Below, piece by piece: positions 47,259-59,300 of a stretch of 64,000 nt of DNA. Both the position numbers and the translations under genes were made by a program. The number at the start of each line of letters is the position of its first letter. Within the stretch, counting starts at the first letter, position 1. The DNA is from Chamaea fasciata (Eukaryota > Chordata > Aves > Passeriformes > Sylviidae), in contig JARCOQ010000006.1 of assembly GCA_029207755.1 (NCBI GenBank), forward strand, positions 9,082,013-9,146,012, read 5' to 3'. The notes beneath the pieces are model-generated. The model was not told the origin of the DNA, did not search any database, and was given only the letters and a program-made list of their open reading frames with translations.

Positions 47259-50200
47259 ATGAAGCTGATGGGAATCAGTAGTCCCACCTGATCTTCAGAA
47301 GGAGCTGTCCATGTTCTGCAGTTCTGAAAATCAGGGTTTATTTAACAGCATTACTTTCATGCAGAAGTAGGTTTCCATGCACAATGAAATCATCAAATTT
47401 CTGTGAAAAATGATAGATACAAATCATAGAACCTTTATTTTCCTGTAAAGCAAGATAACATCAATCCACACAAAAAGTGCCAAAATAATTTGATGTCAGC
47501 ATCATTAGGATATAAGTTATTTGTTACCTCCATACTCTTGTACTTATGGGTACCTTGATAATTTTGACTTATAGTAGTGTTATCAGGCAGTTGGAATAAT
47601 AGTAATTTATTAAGAGTATCCTGTAAATAATAAAATAAATATTAGGAAAAAAGGTATCTCTCAGATAAAAAAAGTACCATAGGACAGGCCCTCCCTTTTA
47701 ATGGTACAAAAACTGTCATAACGGTTTTATCAATAAAATATCAATGAATAATTAAAGCTGCATCATTTATAAACTGGAGACTCAAATAGGTCTTTCTTTA
47801 GACTATAATGGCACCTTGACAATGAGAGGAATGCTAGATGGAGAATAATGGTTGATCAAATTGTTAAAAACGTGAAAGTGGATTATAACAAGATAACAAG
47901 TTGCAGTGTAATTGCAAGGGACTTATCCTACAGTAACCCAACTTTTGTGCCTAGAGAGGAAAAACAAGAATAATAAATATGGGTTTATTTCTTCCTCAGT
48001 GAGGAGGTTTCTGATTTAAAAATGCTCTATTTTTTTTTTTCCTGTGTCATGTTTTCTTAACTCCTTTGCTGTTGTGGACCAAATATTTACAATACGCTCT
48101 TGCTGCAGATTTACATATGAAGAGCCAAGGGATGACTGGGAGATTTTTAGTGTGAACAGTCAAAAGAATTTGTAAAAGGGTTGACTTTAAATATTGAGTT
48201 TGGGAATAAAAAATGATTACTAACAGTCAGGACTAAAATGTGGGAGGGGGAAGAAGAGAGGGAGGGAACAGGGTGGGGGAAGGGAGACAGATATTTCTTA
48301 GCAGGGACAGCATCCCACACACCACAGTGTCAAGTCATTTACCTTTGTCTAATTCATCAAAGGTAATGTTGCATTGCATGAGCCCTGTTAAATTTCACTT
48401 AGGCAATTCACAGACTCCTTGAGCAGACATGACTAATTTTATGGACTTTTAATAACCAGAGTGTGGGGATTGGATAAGATGATGCTGAAGAAAAGCCAGT
48501 TGTCATATCTCTCCATGTAGTTTTTACAGAGCAGCTGCTAACATGTGAGGATCTCAAGCAGGGTGGCAATGAGACGCAAAGACACCTCTGAGTGGAGATT
48601 TCTCATCTGACTTGAGCAGGTGATGCCATGAAGGCTCCTGGACTCGAGGAGCAAGATGCTCCCTGGAGGATGGGGTGCCCTTTTACAGCTGGGGTGTCCT
48701 GAGTGGTCCACAAGGAGAGCTGGAATTCTGGCTGGTCACGTGCCTTGGCTGAACATAATTTTCTCCTGGTAGATCAGCTGGTCATTTGTGCCAAAATTTA
48801 AGATGAATTTATACTACCCAGGCTCTGCATTCAGCATATTTTTCATTCTTCATGGGCTGTACAGGGAGCCTCAAGCATTACCTGAAACTAGACCCCTAAT
48901 GGTAATGGGGAAAGAGATGCTTGGGCAGCACCACTGGTTGAGGAGGTTTTCACTTTTTCTTTGCTGTGGCTCACGCTGGATTTAGGCAAAAGAAGTTTGC
49001 AGTTCAGGGTGTAGCTTTCAAAATTCTGTCCTTTCCTAGAAATGTGTAGATAACAGTATTTGCCAAACTTACAGCAGTGCTTTGACCATTTCACAGAAAA
49101 TCTTAGACACAAAATATAAATCATGTTTTATGCTAGGGCTCCACTACATCTGCATTTACAAGAATAAGAGCACTGTGCACACCCAGCGCCCTACAGGTTT
49201 TTCTCCCTTTATGAATTCAGGCAGTTTTTCAAACAAAGCATGTATTATGTATGCAGCAAGGGAAATGTCTGCTTCAGAAAAGCTGATGTCTCGAAGGTAA
49301 ACATGTATAAATGTTTATACATTTTTTAACACATATTATTTACCCAGAAGAGCACAACAGCTGCTTCAGAGTTGTTCTGGTCTCAGTGGTAAATAGGTAT
49401 TTTGGCAGTTGTAAGGAACAGAAATGATTCCTTGGTTCCATTCCATTCTAGCCTCTCCACTCATTATTCTAATGACTGCTCCAAAGGAATCAGATGTCAG
49501 AGGAGATTGATTTCACTTCATGTGAAGCTTTGCACAGATTAGGTTGGTACCTCCAGAAAGCCCTGAGTAGAAGGCCCCTTTTGTTTTTCATTCTGAGTCA
49601 TAATTTAGTCTCTGCTCCCCTTGACCCTGTGATTTGCTTGGCCTTCAAATAGAGTTTAATTCTTTCCTATTCAGCCTCACCTGGAAGTATTTGTGTAGGT
49701 GTTCACCAACTACCCTCATCCCAGCTACTGGCAGCAGTCCAACTGGGATGGCACAGCACTATTTTAATCCGATTACTTGCCCTAGTCCCTCTCCAGAACA
49801 CCAGATGAGCTTGAAAGAAATCTCAGTGCTTCTGTCAATGCTGAGAGAGACCAAATGTTCTCGTACACACTGCAGTGACTGCACTGCTGGCTGGATAGAC
49901 AAAAATTGTCCACGTGCTTGAAGACTTAACTATATTCTTCCTCATCCTTCAGGAAAGCAGGAACCTGCCCCCTCCAGCCTGCCTCTCACAGCACTGGGAC
50001 ACAGGGCTCCAGTGCCTCCCCAGTGGCTAGTTCACAGGTTATTTTTACATTCAGGCCTACAGCCAATCACTAATTAAGCCCCAAGTGCACACCATGTGCA
50101 TCACTAATGCATCTGTGTGCTTTATTTTGTGATTCTCCTGGCTATGCTCATTTGTTATAACATCAGCTCGCTTTCCTACCTTAAATCCTCTGCAGCACTA

Positions 50201-50334
50201 GAGATGGTTGTTAGCTGGGATTAGTCCTGATGTGTTTTATGCCCTGAAGTTTATCACAGAGATCTGATTTCTGTGGTCTGTGCTAGCTGCTCCAGCTGTT
50301 TCTCCACAGCTTTCCAGCCTTCCAGTACTTACTG
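47259..50334. other. AT-rich unique noncoding DNA
   Basis: No gene recognised. It contains the G-rich purine tract at 48242-48283 and a 9-bp inverted repeat TTACCTTTG/CAAAGGTAA near 48340-48367. Confidence 0.5.
48242..48283 (+). other. G-rich tract with quadruplex potential
   Basis: Seven runs of three or more G within about 42 bases on the plus strand (for example GGGAGGGGG, GGGAGGGAAC, GGGTGGGGGAAGGG). This satisfies the usual pattern of four G-runs with short loops. Whether it folds or has any role is unknown. Confidence 0.7.
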
Positions 50335-50646
50335 GGGCTTACAAGAAAACTGAAGAGGGACTCTTCCCAAGGGCATGTAGTGATAGGACAAGGGGGAATG
50401 GTCTTAAATTAAAAGAGGTAAGGTTAAGATTAAGTATTAGGAAGAAGTTCTTTACTGTAAGGGTAATGAGGCCCTGGCACAAGATGCCCAGAGAAGCTGT
50501 GGCTGACCCTGGGTGTGTCCCTGGCCAGGTTGGATGGGTCTTGGAGCAACCTGGGATAGTGGAAGATGTCCCTTCCCACAGAAGGGGAAGGAACTGGATG
50601 GGTTTTAAGATCTCTTCCAACCCAAACCATTCTATGATTCCATGAC
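50335..50646 (+). mobile_element. CR1 LINE 3' part, plus orientation
   Basis: ORF2 tail and 3' UTR: AGTGATAGGACAAGGGGGAA, TATTAGGAAGAAGTTCTTTA, TTGGAGCAACCTGGGATAGT, then CCAAACCATTCTATGATTCC at the end. One plus frame still reads DRTRGNGLKLK and IRKKFFT, which are family landmarks of the polymerase C-terminus. Confidence 0.95.
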
Positions 50647-53600
50647 CTTTATGGCTCTCGATAAACCACTTGAACTGATGGGAAGGAGTAGGCTATACTG
50701 CCTCCTTTGCCATTTGTGTTTATCTGTGCTAAATACAATTTTATTTTGGGTAGAAAAGCAGTTATGTGTCATTTTGCTCCACTTCACAGACCGCCACATT
50801 AGTGCAAACTCATTTTCACTGTGATTATAAATTCAGCTACAGAACGATTAAATGCAGCAGAATATGCATTGGGACATTTTCTCTTAGCCTGTGTTAAGGG
50901 TGTGAGAAACTCCCATAGATGGAGACAGAGAGAGTTGAGGGCTCTTATGCATTAAGCTGCCACAGAAGAGTCTCCAGAGCTCATCTGGAGAGCTCATCTT
51001 TGGGAATAAACATGATTCATTAAATCAACCACCAGAGTAAATGTTATGAGATGATCTATTAAAGCAAAGTTGCTTTCTTACATATCAGGAAACAGAGGAA
51101 ACAGAAATGTCACTGAATTTATAAAAAATGCACTTTATTGCTATTTATTCATGAGCTATCTTAACATTCAATGGTTTCCTCACTGAATTGTATTAGGTTG
51201 TTTTTTTGGGTTTTTTTTTTGTATTGCACTGAGTATGGCAAATAATTAAAGCAAAAAAACTTCATAATGTTAAAAGGTCAGATGGCTCAGAGAGCCAGTG
51301 ATGGGACAAAGAAGTGATCATTCATTGTGAGGTCACAGACTCAACAGAAAGTCATTGAGGATGTTCTTACACCAACTACAGTCTTAGGATGTGTTTTAAG
51401 TTAGCTTTGTAGCCTTTCTTAGCAGTAAGTGAAGAGTAGTAGTCACCTCCAGGAAGTAATTCATCTCACCCTTCATAGATATTGAGAATGGATGGATATT
51501 GTTCCAGGAGGTGAATGCCACCCTGAAATTAGTTTTCCAATCAGAGTTCTTCAGTAGCCAACTGATAAGAATGTAGACTCTTCAGTGTGAGTTCATGCAG
51601 CATTCTGTATTCACAAACCAACGTTTCATTTGCTGACAGCCTTAGATGAGATGAAAAGACAAGGCAAAGTGAACAAATGAAATATTTCACTACTGCTAGA
51701 AGATAGAGATCAGGAGAGATTAATTCCCTTTGCTCTTAAAAGAGAGCTGTAGTCCAGAGTGCAGTTCTTGACAGGTAGTGTAGATAGCTTAATCAGTTTA
51801 TGTTAACTAGAGAGATTAATTTATTAGTGTTTTAATTTTCCCTGCACCAGCAGCACATTTACTCACAAAACAGCATTTGAAGGACTTCATTTAACAGAGT
51901 AGTTACTGGAAGTTGGCAAACAAGGGCAGTGCTCATCAAATGTGAAAGTGCCTGGGAGTATCTAATGACTGATCTGCATTTCGGGGAAGAATGTGCACTG
52001 TATAATTATTGTTTGTGTCTGGATTCAAGTAACAAAAATCCTTCTAGAAAGTGTTTATTAGACAAGAACTGAAGGACGTGAAGATGTTTGGGGGGGGGAG
52101 ATGCAGTAAAATATCTGCGTTTTCTGTACCATAATGTCAGCATCAATATGGAGGTGCAGTCTAGCCTGCTTATGAGCGTCTTTAATGGAGATTTTATTGC
52201 CTTTGCTGGCTTATATTACTTACAAATAAAACTTTCTAAAACATTTTAATTTTAAGATCTCTCGATGCTATGTGTCTTAGTTTTTGATGGAATCCTAAAA
52301 ACACTTTCCATCCAAGTCCAAAAGGAAATTCCAGTTATTGCAGTCTCAGTGTCCTGGAACTTGCCACACCTAACTCCTGCAAGTCTTCTATCTGAATACA
52401 TTTCTGCTCCTGTCTACATAAAATATCTAAGCTTCCTATGGCTTTGAGATGAAAATAACTTCCTTAACAAGCCCCAGACTTCTTCACAATTTTATTTTTG
52501 TCAGTCAGATCAACAAAATGGCTGGACCTCCTGCAGCATTAGGTTGAGTTTATGTGTCTTCAGTGGTTAATTCTGTGTTACAGATAAATGATCTTTTTTC
52601 CTAGAAACTTCTCACCAGTCTTAATCAACCTTTCTATTAATTCATTAATCCTAAAGCTGCCTCAAAATATCTAATGTTTTCTTTTGAATCCCTTTCTGAT
52701 GATCTGGGATCACAGTCACTGAAAGGTTCATTACAACCCTCTGAATTTTGAGTTCCTTATCCCATCTGACAGATCTTTTTCTCATGTGTCACCCCCTTTC
52801 AGCCCATTCTGACTCCAAGTCCCATCTTCTTTGGACCTTCTGGCATGGAATGAAAAAATACTCTAATTCTTTAAATACTTTGTTACCGCTTTTAGCCATA
52901 AAAGATAGGAAGGAATCAAAACTCTCCTCCTCTAGAAAATTTCAAAGGAAAATATTGCTGCTCTGCAGCTCAAGTTTAATAGCCTGGTCATCACAAATTA
53001 AAGCAAAGACATGGGCAAACTTCCCAATAGTCAAAGAGAAGGATGGGGTAAGGCTCTCTCTTAACTTTATCTTAATTCATCCCATTCATTTAATACTTAG
53101 TACTTGAATACTTGAATCTGGCTTTTATCCTCATAGGCTTTTAGAAACGTTCATCACACAACTTCCCTGAAATAGAACCAGACTATTTCTGCTTTACAGG
53201 AAAGGTTTTATCAGAGAAGCTAAATGAATAGATGAAGATGAGAGATCAAGATGGAAAAAGCAGGTTGACCAGGATATCCAGCCAATTTCAGTATTCCTAT
53301 TTCTATTTGTTACTACTTCTGCTCAAGCATTATGCTTTCTGTATAATGGCCTTTGTTGGAGCGTCCTGTTTGACTCTGCTGTCTATGATAAATACAGCTA
53401 AACTGCAGTAGTAAATAAGATACCACGGTGGGATTTCCAGTAACTATTTTATATGTTGCGAAGAGTCAATAACTTTGGGGTTTAGAACTTGTTTTTGCTC
53501 ATGTGTGCTTGAGCAAATCAGTTTGCTTCTGAGGAAGAATCCTTCAAAGCTGCAGAGCTGCAAGTAGAGTTTGGGCTTTTGCAGGAGCTAAGCATGGCTG

Positions 53601-56352
53601 CGAGGAAAAATACCAGGTTTATTTCCTCTCCTTTGTTTTCTTGGTGTGGGTTTCTCATCAGCTTCTTGGTTCTTAAACTCTCATTCCTTATTTACCACAC
53701 TCTCCTTTGGTCTTTCCAAACACAGGAAGCTGCAGAGGACCCTGGCCAGGAGCCTAGAAAGGGACAGCTGGAAATGAGTGGCAAAAATGCTGATTCTTTT
53801 CAACTCCTACCTCCCCTCAGCCCACACACCTCCTTAGCTATTACTTTGAAAAGAGACAGCCAGAAAATATGGTTGGTTTATGGTCTTGTTAAGACCTTGC
53901 ACAACTCACTTTTTTCATTCAGTCATTTATATCCAGCAAGTCCCTTTTTTAAGGAACGTGCTGTTGCTACGCAACCAAAGGAACCATATAGTGAAAGGAA
54001 GCAGGAAGAATGAAGGCAAGAGGGAGGTAAAAAAAGAAAGATGTTCTTGGGGAAAAAAGAGGCAAGTCATAGACTATGATTTGAAAATCAAAGATAAGAA
54101 AAGCTTTTCCTTTAGCTGGGTGAAGGCAAGACACAGAAATGAAGGAGATCTCCCTTGCCCTCCACTCCTTTTATTGACCTTATCCAATCACTTCCAGGTT
54201 GTGGAACATGGCCAGATGATTAAACAGTTGGAGAAATGGCAATTTAAGTGGTTGGAGTGTCTGGCTGGGATTCAGGAGGTCTGTCAGATATTCCCTGCTT
54301 ACTGAGGGTCTTAGTGGGTCGCCTAAGGCAAACTGTTAATTTCCTGTCCTAATTTCCTTCCTCTGATAAAAGGATAACGCCTTTGATTTCTGCCTTGTCA
54401 TTTTAGACTAGAAAACTGTCTTAATAAGAAATGAATAAACACCCCAGTGAGGTCTCAGGATCTCTGCTTTAAAGGATAGATATTAGTATTAAAATAAGGA
54501 TCATCACACCTTGCTCACCTTTCCACTCTGATGGTGCAAAACATCTTACAGCCCTCAATGTTGACACCTTCCCATTCTGTCTTATCCTCCAAATTTCAAG
54601 GCTGTGCTTCAAATGCAGGAGGACTTAAATCCACTCCAGCTTACTAGAGGCCTATGCAAGGAAGTATTTTGTTCCTTGGAAACCCAGGCCCTTTCTGTAC
54701 TTTGTGGGTACACCTCTACATCTAATTCACACTTCAGAAATGTGCCTTTTGCTTTCTTTTGAACATCTTCTAGCGAAAGCCTAGGGTGAATAGGTGCCTG
54801 AGTTAATTCTCTAAGGTAGAATAAGATGCATTCAGGCCAATGTGGTTTTCATCTCCTTTATGTATGTGTTTCACTGTGTGGTGTTTCCACACAGGAGAAA
54901 TCTTGCCTTCTCCATGAAAGAAAATTTCCAAACAGAGTAAGAGAAGCAGCAGAAGGTAGAATTGAGCCCTGCAAGAGAACTGGCAGGATGATGCTGCCTC
55001 ATTTAGAATTAATTTGTTTGTGCAGCCTTGTTACACTGAAAGTGGAATTTTGTTTGCTCTGATGAAGGCAGAATTAATTTAACTATGATTAACATTTCTG
55101 CTTCTTATAGATATTCACTGGTGCTCAGCTTTTTTAGCCTGTGATAGAAGATCATTTACAAACACAATTAAGAGTAAAAGTCCCCCTGTCTGTACTGACA
55201 TGACAGTGTTTCCAAATACTGAGCTTTTTGTAGTGCTTTGAAATTTTGTGCAGTTTTGTTTTAATAATCAGTGTGGTTGTTGTTCTGGTCACTTTCCTTG
55301 CAAAACAAGGAGCAGTCGTCATTGGCCATGAAATCAGCAATGGCGAATAGTGGTGCAGATTCCTCCTTGCTGGACCTTGCAGTGGTGTGGGAACTCTAGA
55401 TTCTGAGAATTTTGAGCTCTCTGTGCTAACAGGCACAGAACTTCAGGGAAGCACAGCATTTGACTTGAGGCCTTAAAACAGGCTTCTAAAAATGAGTGCT
55501 AGTACTGGGATTATGGGGATGTAGTTTGGATAGCATTGTGTGATCTCACAGGGTGAAAAACTTAGATTTGGGATTTTAGGGTATGGTGATATATGGGAGC
55601 CAAGATGGAAAACTTTGGGTGTGGATTAGTTGTCTTTTTTGCACTTTCTTCCTTCTTCTTCACGAATCTGGGTGGTTTTCCGTAACTGGATGAAGGAGGT
55701 TCGCATTTTGGGTTTCAGCTGATCACAGTTGGATTAGAAGCATAAATAATATAGATTCCAACTGTTTATTGGATAATTGGGACTTAAACAGCCTTGGACA
55801 GACATCATTTTAACTCATTTTCTTGACTTGTTAGTGAGAATTCACACCTCATGAGTTTGTAATAGATAAGGATAATAAACTTCAGATTGAGACTTCAAAA
55901 ACAACGTCTCCTGAGTTTTATTTGCCCTAACCTTGGAATAGGAAAGAGCCAGGAATTCCAACACAGTGGTACGTGCATCTTCATGGAGCAAGTCAGCTCA
56001 CTCCTGATTACTTGGAATATCCTTTCTCTGTCTGATCTATTCAGAAAACTAAACCTTTGGTGGAGCTTTAAACCTCAGCCCTTAGGCAAAGGATTGAATA
56101 GCCAAGCGTCTAAGGTGTCTTTGATCAGGGGTTTAAGATTTGTTTCATATTTATCCATCTCTAAGTGGGTCCTGGTTAGGATACTAGCTAACCTTAATAT
56201 GTTAGCTCAGGGAAACACTTGGTTCTGGATTATATTGATCTTTGCTGTGTATCTTCACAGCCATTATGATAATGGAGAAATTTCACTTCCAGAGGCAGAG
56301 TTGGAAATGTCATATTTGCACATGTATACTGACTGTTTCCTAAAACTCTTGA
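50647..56352. other. AT-rich unique noncoding DNA
   Basis: No gene recognised. A 144-codon plus ORF (53579-54013) and an overlapping one (53880-54305) show no known domain. A G9 run lies near 52090. A short tandem repeat, AGAGCTCATCTGG, lies near 50977-51000. Confidence 0.5.
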
Positions 56353-56576
56353 TCCCTTCCCTTCCCTTCCCTTCCCTTCCCTTCCCTTCCCTTCCCTTCC
56401 CTTCCCTTCCCTTCCCTTCCCTTCCCTTCCCTTCCCTTCCCTTCCCTTCCCTTCCCTTCCCTTCCCTTCCCTTCCCTTCCCTTCCCTTCCCTTCCCTTCC
56501 CTTCCCTTCCCTTCCCTTCCCTTCCCTCCCCTCCCCTCCCCTCCCCTCCCCTCCCCTCCCCTCCCCTCCCCTCCCC
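56353..56576. repeat. CCCTT pentanucleotide array passing into CCCCT
   Basis: About 35 perfect CCCTT units (56353-56525) followed without a break by about ten CCCCT units to 56576. The 224 bp is purely pyrimidine on the plus strand and purely purine on the minus strand. The switch of unit is abrupt and there are no other interruptions, which suggests recent expansion. The Leu-Pro-Phe-Pro-Ser and Gly-Lys-Glu ORFs are artefacts. Confidence 0.98.
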
Positions 56577-57639
56577 ATTCATTTTGAAGTCATCAATAAT
56601 GTTGGGTATAGAAAGCCTGACTATTTGAGGTCATTAGCAGGGGTGGAGCATCAGCAATTAGCAGGTGATTTTAGTGCAAGCTTCAGGTAGCTGACATTAA
56701 TTTTTTTTATTATCTTCCAGTGATGATTAAATAGGGTCAACAGCCTTTGACTAAACACTGCAAGTTTCTGAAGACTGTTGAACTGTGATCCTCAGTTTAC
56801 ATAAAGTATTTTCTGTATCATAATGAGATTTAAACAAACAAACAAAAAAAAAATCTAAATTCAAATGTACCTTGTGCCTTGAAAGTTTGTGATATCTCAT
56901 GGGAAAAGGAAAAAAGAAAAAAAAGGAAACGGAAACCCAAACTCTTTGTCCTCAATTTGAATTGCCAGTTGTTTATGCTGGGCAGGGGAATGACCATAAA
57001 ATGCATCTTTTTAGATATACATTTCAAATTTTGTAAAGATATCCACAGGTTGGGTTTTTTTTGGTGTTTTTTTTTTTTCTTTTTTTTTTTAAGAGAGTGA
57101 AACTCTTGCCATAAGCACAACGAAGTGTATCATGTATCTGCTGTGATGGAAGGAAGATTGACTTGCTGCCATACTGTTGTTTAAATAGCTGCCAAAACCC
57201 ATGTCTGATGAATGCATTGCTATAAATGATCTCCACTTTTCACATCCTTCTACAAAGACCTTGTTAGACAAAGAGCTTATCTCCAATACTGCAAAGATTT
57301 AGCACTATCTTAGTCATGTGTTATACTGAATCATAGAAAACACTTCAATTAAATATATATTTAGCTGTTATTAAGTAAAAGACTGAGGAAATTTGACAGT
57401 AGGTAAAGTAATAGCAGTTTTGATATGAAAAGGTAACTGATTAAAAAAAAAAGGTAAAACTTTGTCTATATTCCAACTATCTATTTATGCTGTTGGATGC
57501 AGAAGGAAAGATCACGTGCAGAACAATAACTGTTGTTGTTAAATCTGGACTGATAAAAGTGAAAAAGCTTTTTGTTAAAAACTATATTCTTTTGAACAAC
57601 TCTAGCAAGATCACCTGAAGTCGTTTCATTCCAGTACCT
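56577..57639. other. Noncoding DNA with A- and T-rich tracts
   Basis: No gene recognised. A-rich sequence at about 56905-56930 and a T-rich tract at about 57054-57091 are the only repeats. Confidence 0.5.
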
Positions 57640-57955
57640 AAAAGGATTTACAAGAAAGCTAAAGAGGGACTTTTCATTTTCACAATGGCGTGTAATGACA
57701 GGACAAGGGGGAATGGCCTTAAACTGATGGAGGTTTGATTAGATATTAGGAAGAAATTGTTCCCTGAGATGGTGGGGAGGCACAGGGTGCCCAGAGAAGG
57801 TGTGGCTGCCCCTGGATCCCTGGAAGTGTCCAAGGCCAGGCTGGACAGGGCTTGGAGCAACCTGGGACAGTGGAAGGTATCCATGCCCTTGGCAGGGGGT
57901 GGAACTGGATGAACTTTCAGGTCCCTTCCAACACAAACCATTCCATGATTCTCTG
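57640..57955 (+). mobile_element. CR1 LINE 3' part, plus orientation
   Basis: TGACAGGACAAGGGGGAATG, TTAGGAAGAAATTGTTCCCT, CTGGAAGTGTCCAAGGCCAG, ending CAAACCATTCCATGATTCTC. It is close to the copy at 46845-47258, with a small deletion in the GGAGGC(CCTGG)CACAGGG stretch. 5' truncated. Confidence 0.95.
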
Positions 57956-58065
57956 ACTATTTGAAAGCAACCATTCAGAATGTAGAGGAGAATTTACTTT
58001 GGAGAGCTGCAATAGCCCTGGTGCTTTAAAGTGCTAAACTGTACGAGGCAAGATAAAATGGCCTT

Positions 58066-58305
58066 AGATTACTCCAGGGGATGTTCAGATTGGACATTAC
58101 AAAAAAATCTTTCCTGAGAAGGTTGTCAAACTTTGGAATGGGCAGCCCAAGACAGTGGTGGAATCACCTTACATGGAGGGACTTAAGACATGTAGATGTG
58201 GTGCTTAGGGACATGGTTTAGGGGAACCTTGGAAGAGTTAGATTAAGGGCTGCTCTCCAAAGTCTTGGAGGGTTTTTCTAGCCTAAATAATTTATGATTC
58301 TATGA
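58066..58305 (+). mobile_element. Older CR1 LINE 3' end, plus orientation
   Basis: ATCTTTCCTGAGAAGGTTGT, GGTTTAGGGGAACCTTGG and GGGTTTTTCTAGCCTAAATA, ending ATTTATGATTCTATGAAG. It is recognisably CR1 but much more diverged, and of a different subfamily from the copy 110 bp to its left. An independent, older insertion. Confidence 0.85.
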
Positions 58306-59108
58306 AGCTGATGACCAAAGAGATTTCATATATTCATAGCTTCACTCAAAATCCCCTGCCCTGGAACAAGGGGAAGTTGCACAGACATTAAACAAGCTAT
58401 GGATTCCTGAGCAGAAAATGTCACAAAAACTGACCAGGTACAGAGCTAGTAAAGCACTTATTGAGATACCATTTCAAAAGCAGTCCAGAGTGAGTCAGGC
58501 AGCCTTGTCTATTTCTGTGAGGTTCTAGAGGTAAAGGGGGAGAATTAAAACAAAAGACATTTTTGCTTAATAGCTCTGTGTCTTTGGCCTGTTTTACTGC
58601 CAGTATCTTGGCTGCATCTGCCACGTCTGTCAAGTATGGAATAGAACATTTGCCTCCCACCTCTTCTCCTTTGATCCATGCCTTCAAGTTGTAGCCTTTC
58701 ATCCTGGTTTTCTTATGAAAGAGAGCTATTTCTCTTCATGAAAAATTCTCCTCTTATATGACTGGCATGGATTATCCTGTACTTTCTGCATCTGGAGTTC
58801 AGAAGTGACCTTTCATGCCACTGAGGTGTATTCTGATGCTGATCCCACTGGAATGCCTTGACATACTCCCTGGTAGCCAGGTGCAGCATATGCTGCTTCA
58901 GGGAGATATAGAGGAATGGGAATTGCCCAATCCTCAGCTCACACATCTTCCTTACATCTTAGACCTCTGAAATCTTGTAGTGACTGAGCCAGTGTGAAGG
59001 AAAGGTGGGGCTTAGACATAGATTGTGGAGAAAAGAGATGTGCCTTTTTCAGTGACTCTTTGAGATGGATTCCTTCCCTTAAAATCCTTTTTCAGGACTA
59101 ATATTTTA

Positions 59109-59300
59109 GAATCACAGAATGGTTTGGGTTGGAAGGCATCTTAAAACCCACCCGGTTCCTCTCCCTGCCTTGGGCAGGGACACCTTCCGTTATCCCAGTT
59201 TGGGATGTTTGGGTTGCTTCAAGCCCCATCCAACCTTTAACACTTCCAGGGATGGCTCAACCACAGCTTCTCTGGGCAATCTGTTCCAAAGAGAACACCT
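59109..59300 (-). mobile_element. CR1 LINE 3' end, minus orientation
   Basis: AATCACAGAATGGTTTGGGT, CCTTGGGCAGGGACACCTTC, CCCCATCCAACC and CAGCTTCTCTGGGCAATCTG. A small insertion (TTTGGGATGTTTGGG) disrupts the AGGTTGCT region. 5' truncated. Confidence 0.93.

Noticed and set aside
53579..54305. Two overlapping plus ORFs of 144 and 141 codons
   Set aside because: They are in different frames over shared bases, with no domain or convincing splice context, and low CpG. Treated as chance.
55887..56690. 267-codon plus ORF and minus-strand Gly-Lys-Glu ORFs
   Set aside because: The length comes from the CCCTT/CCCCT array. The flanking parts show no recognisable domain.
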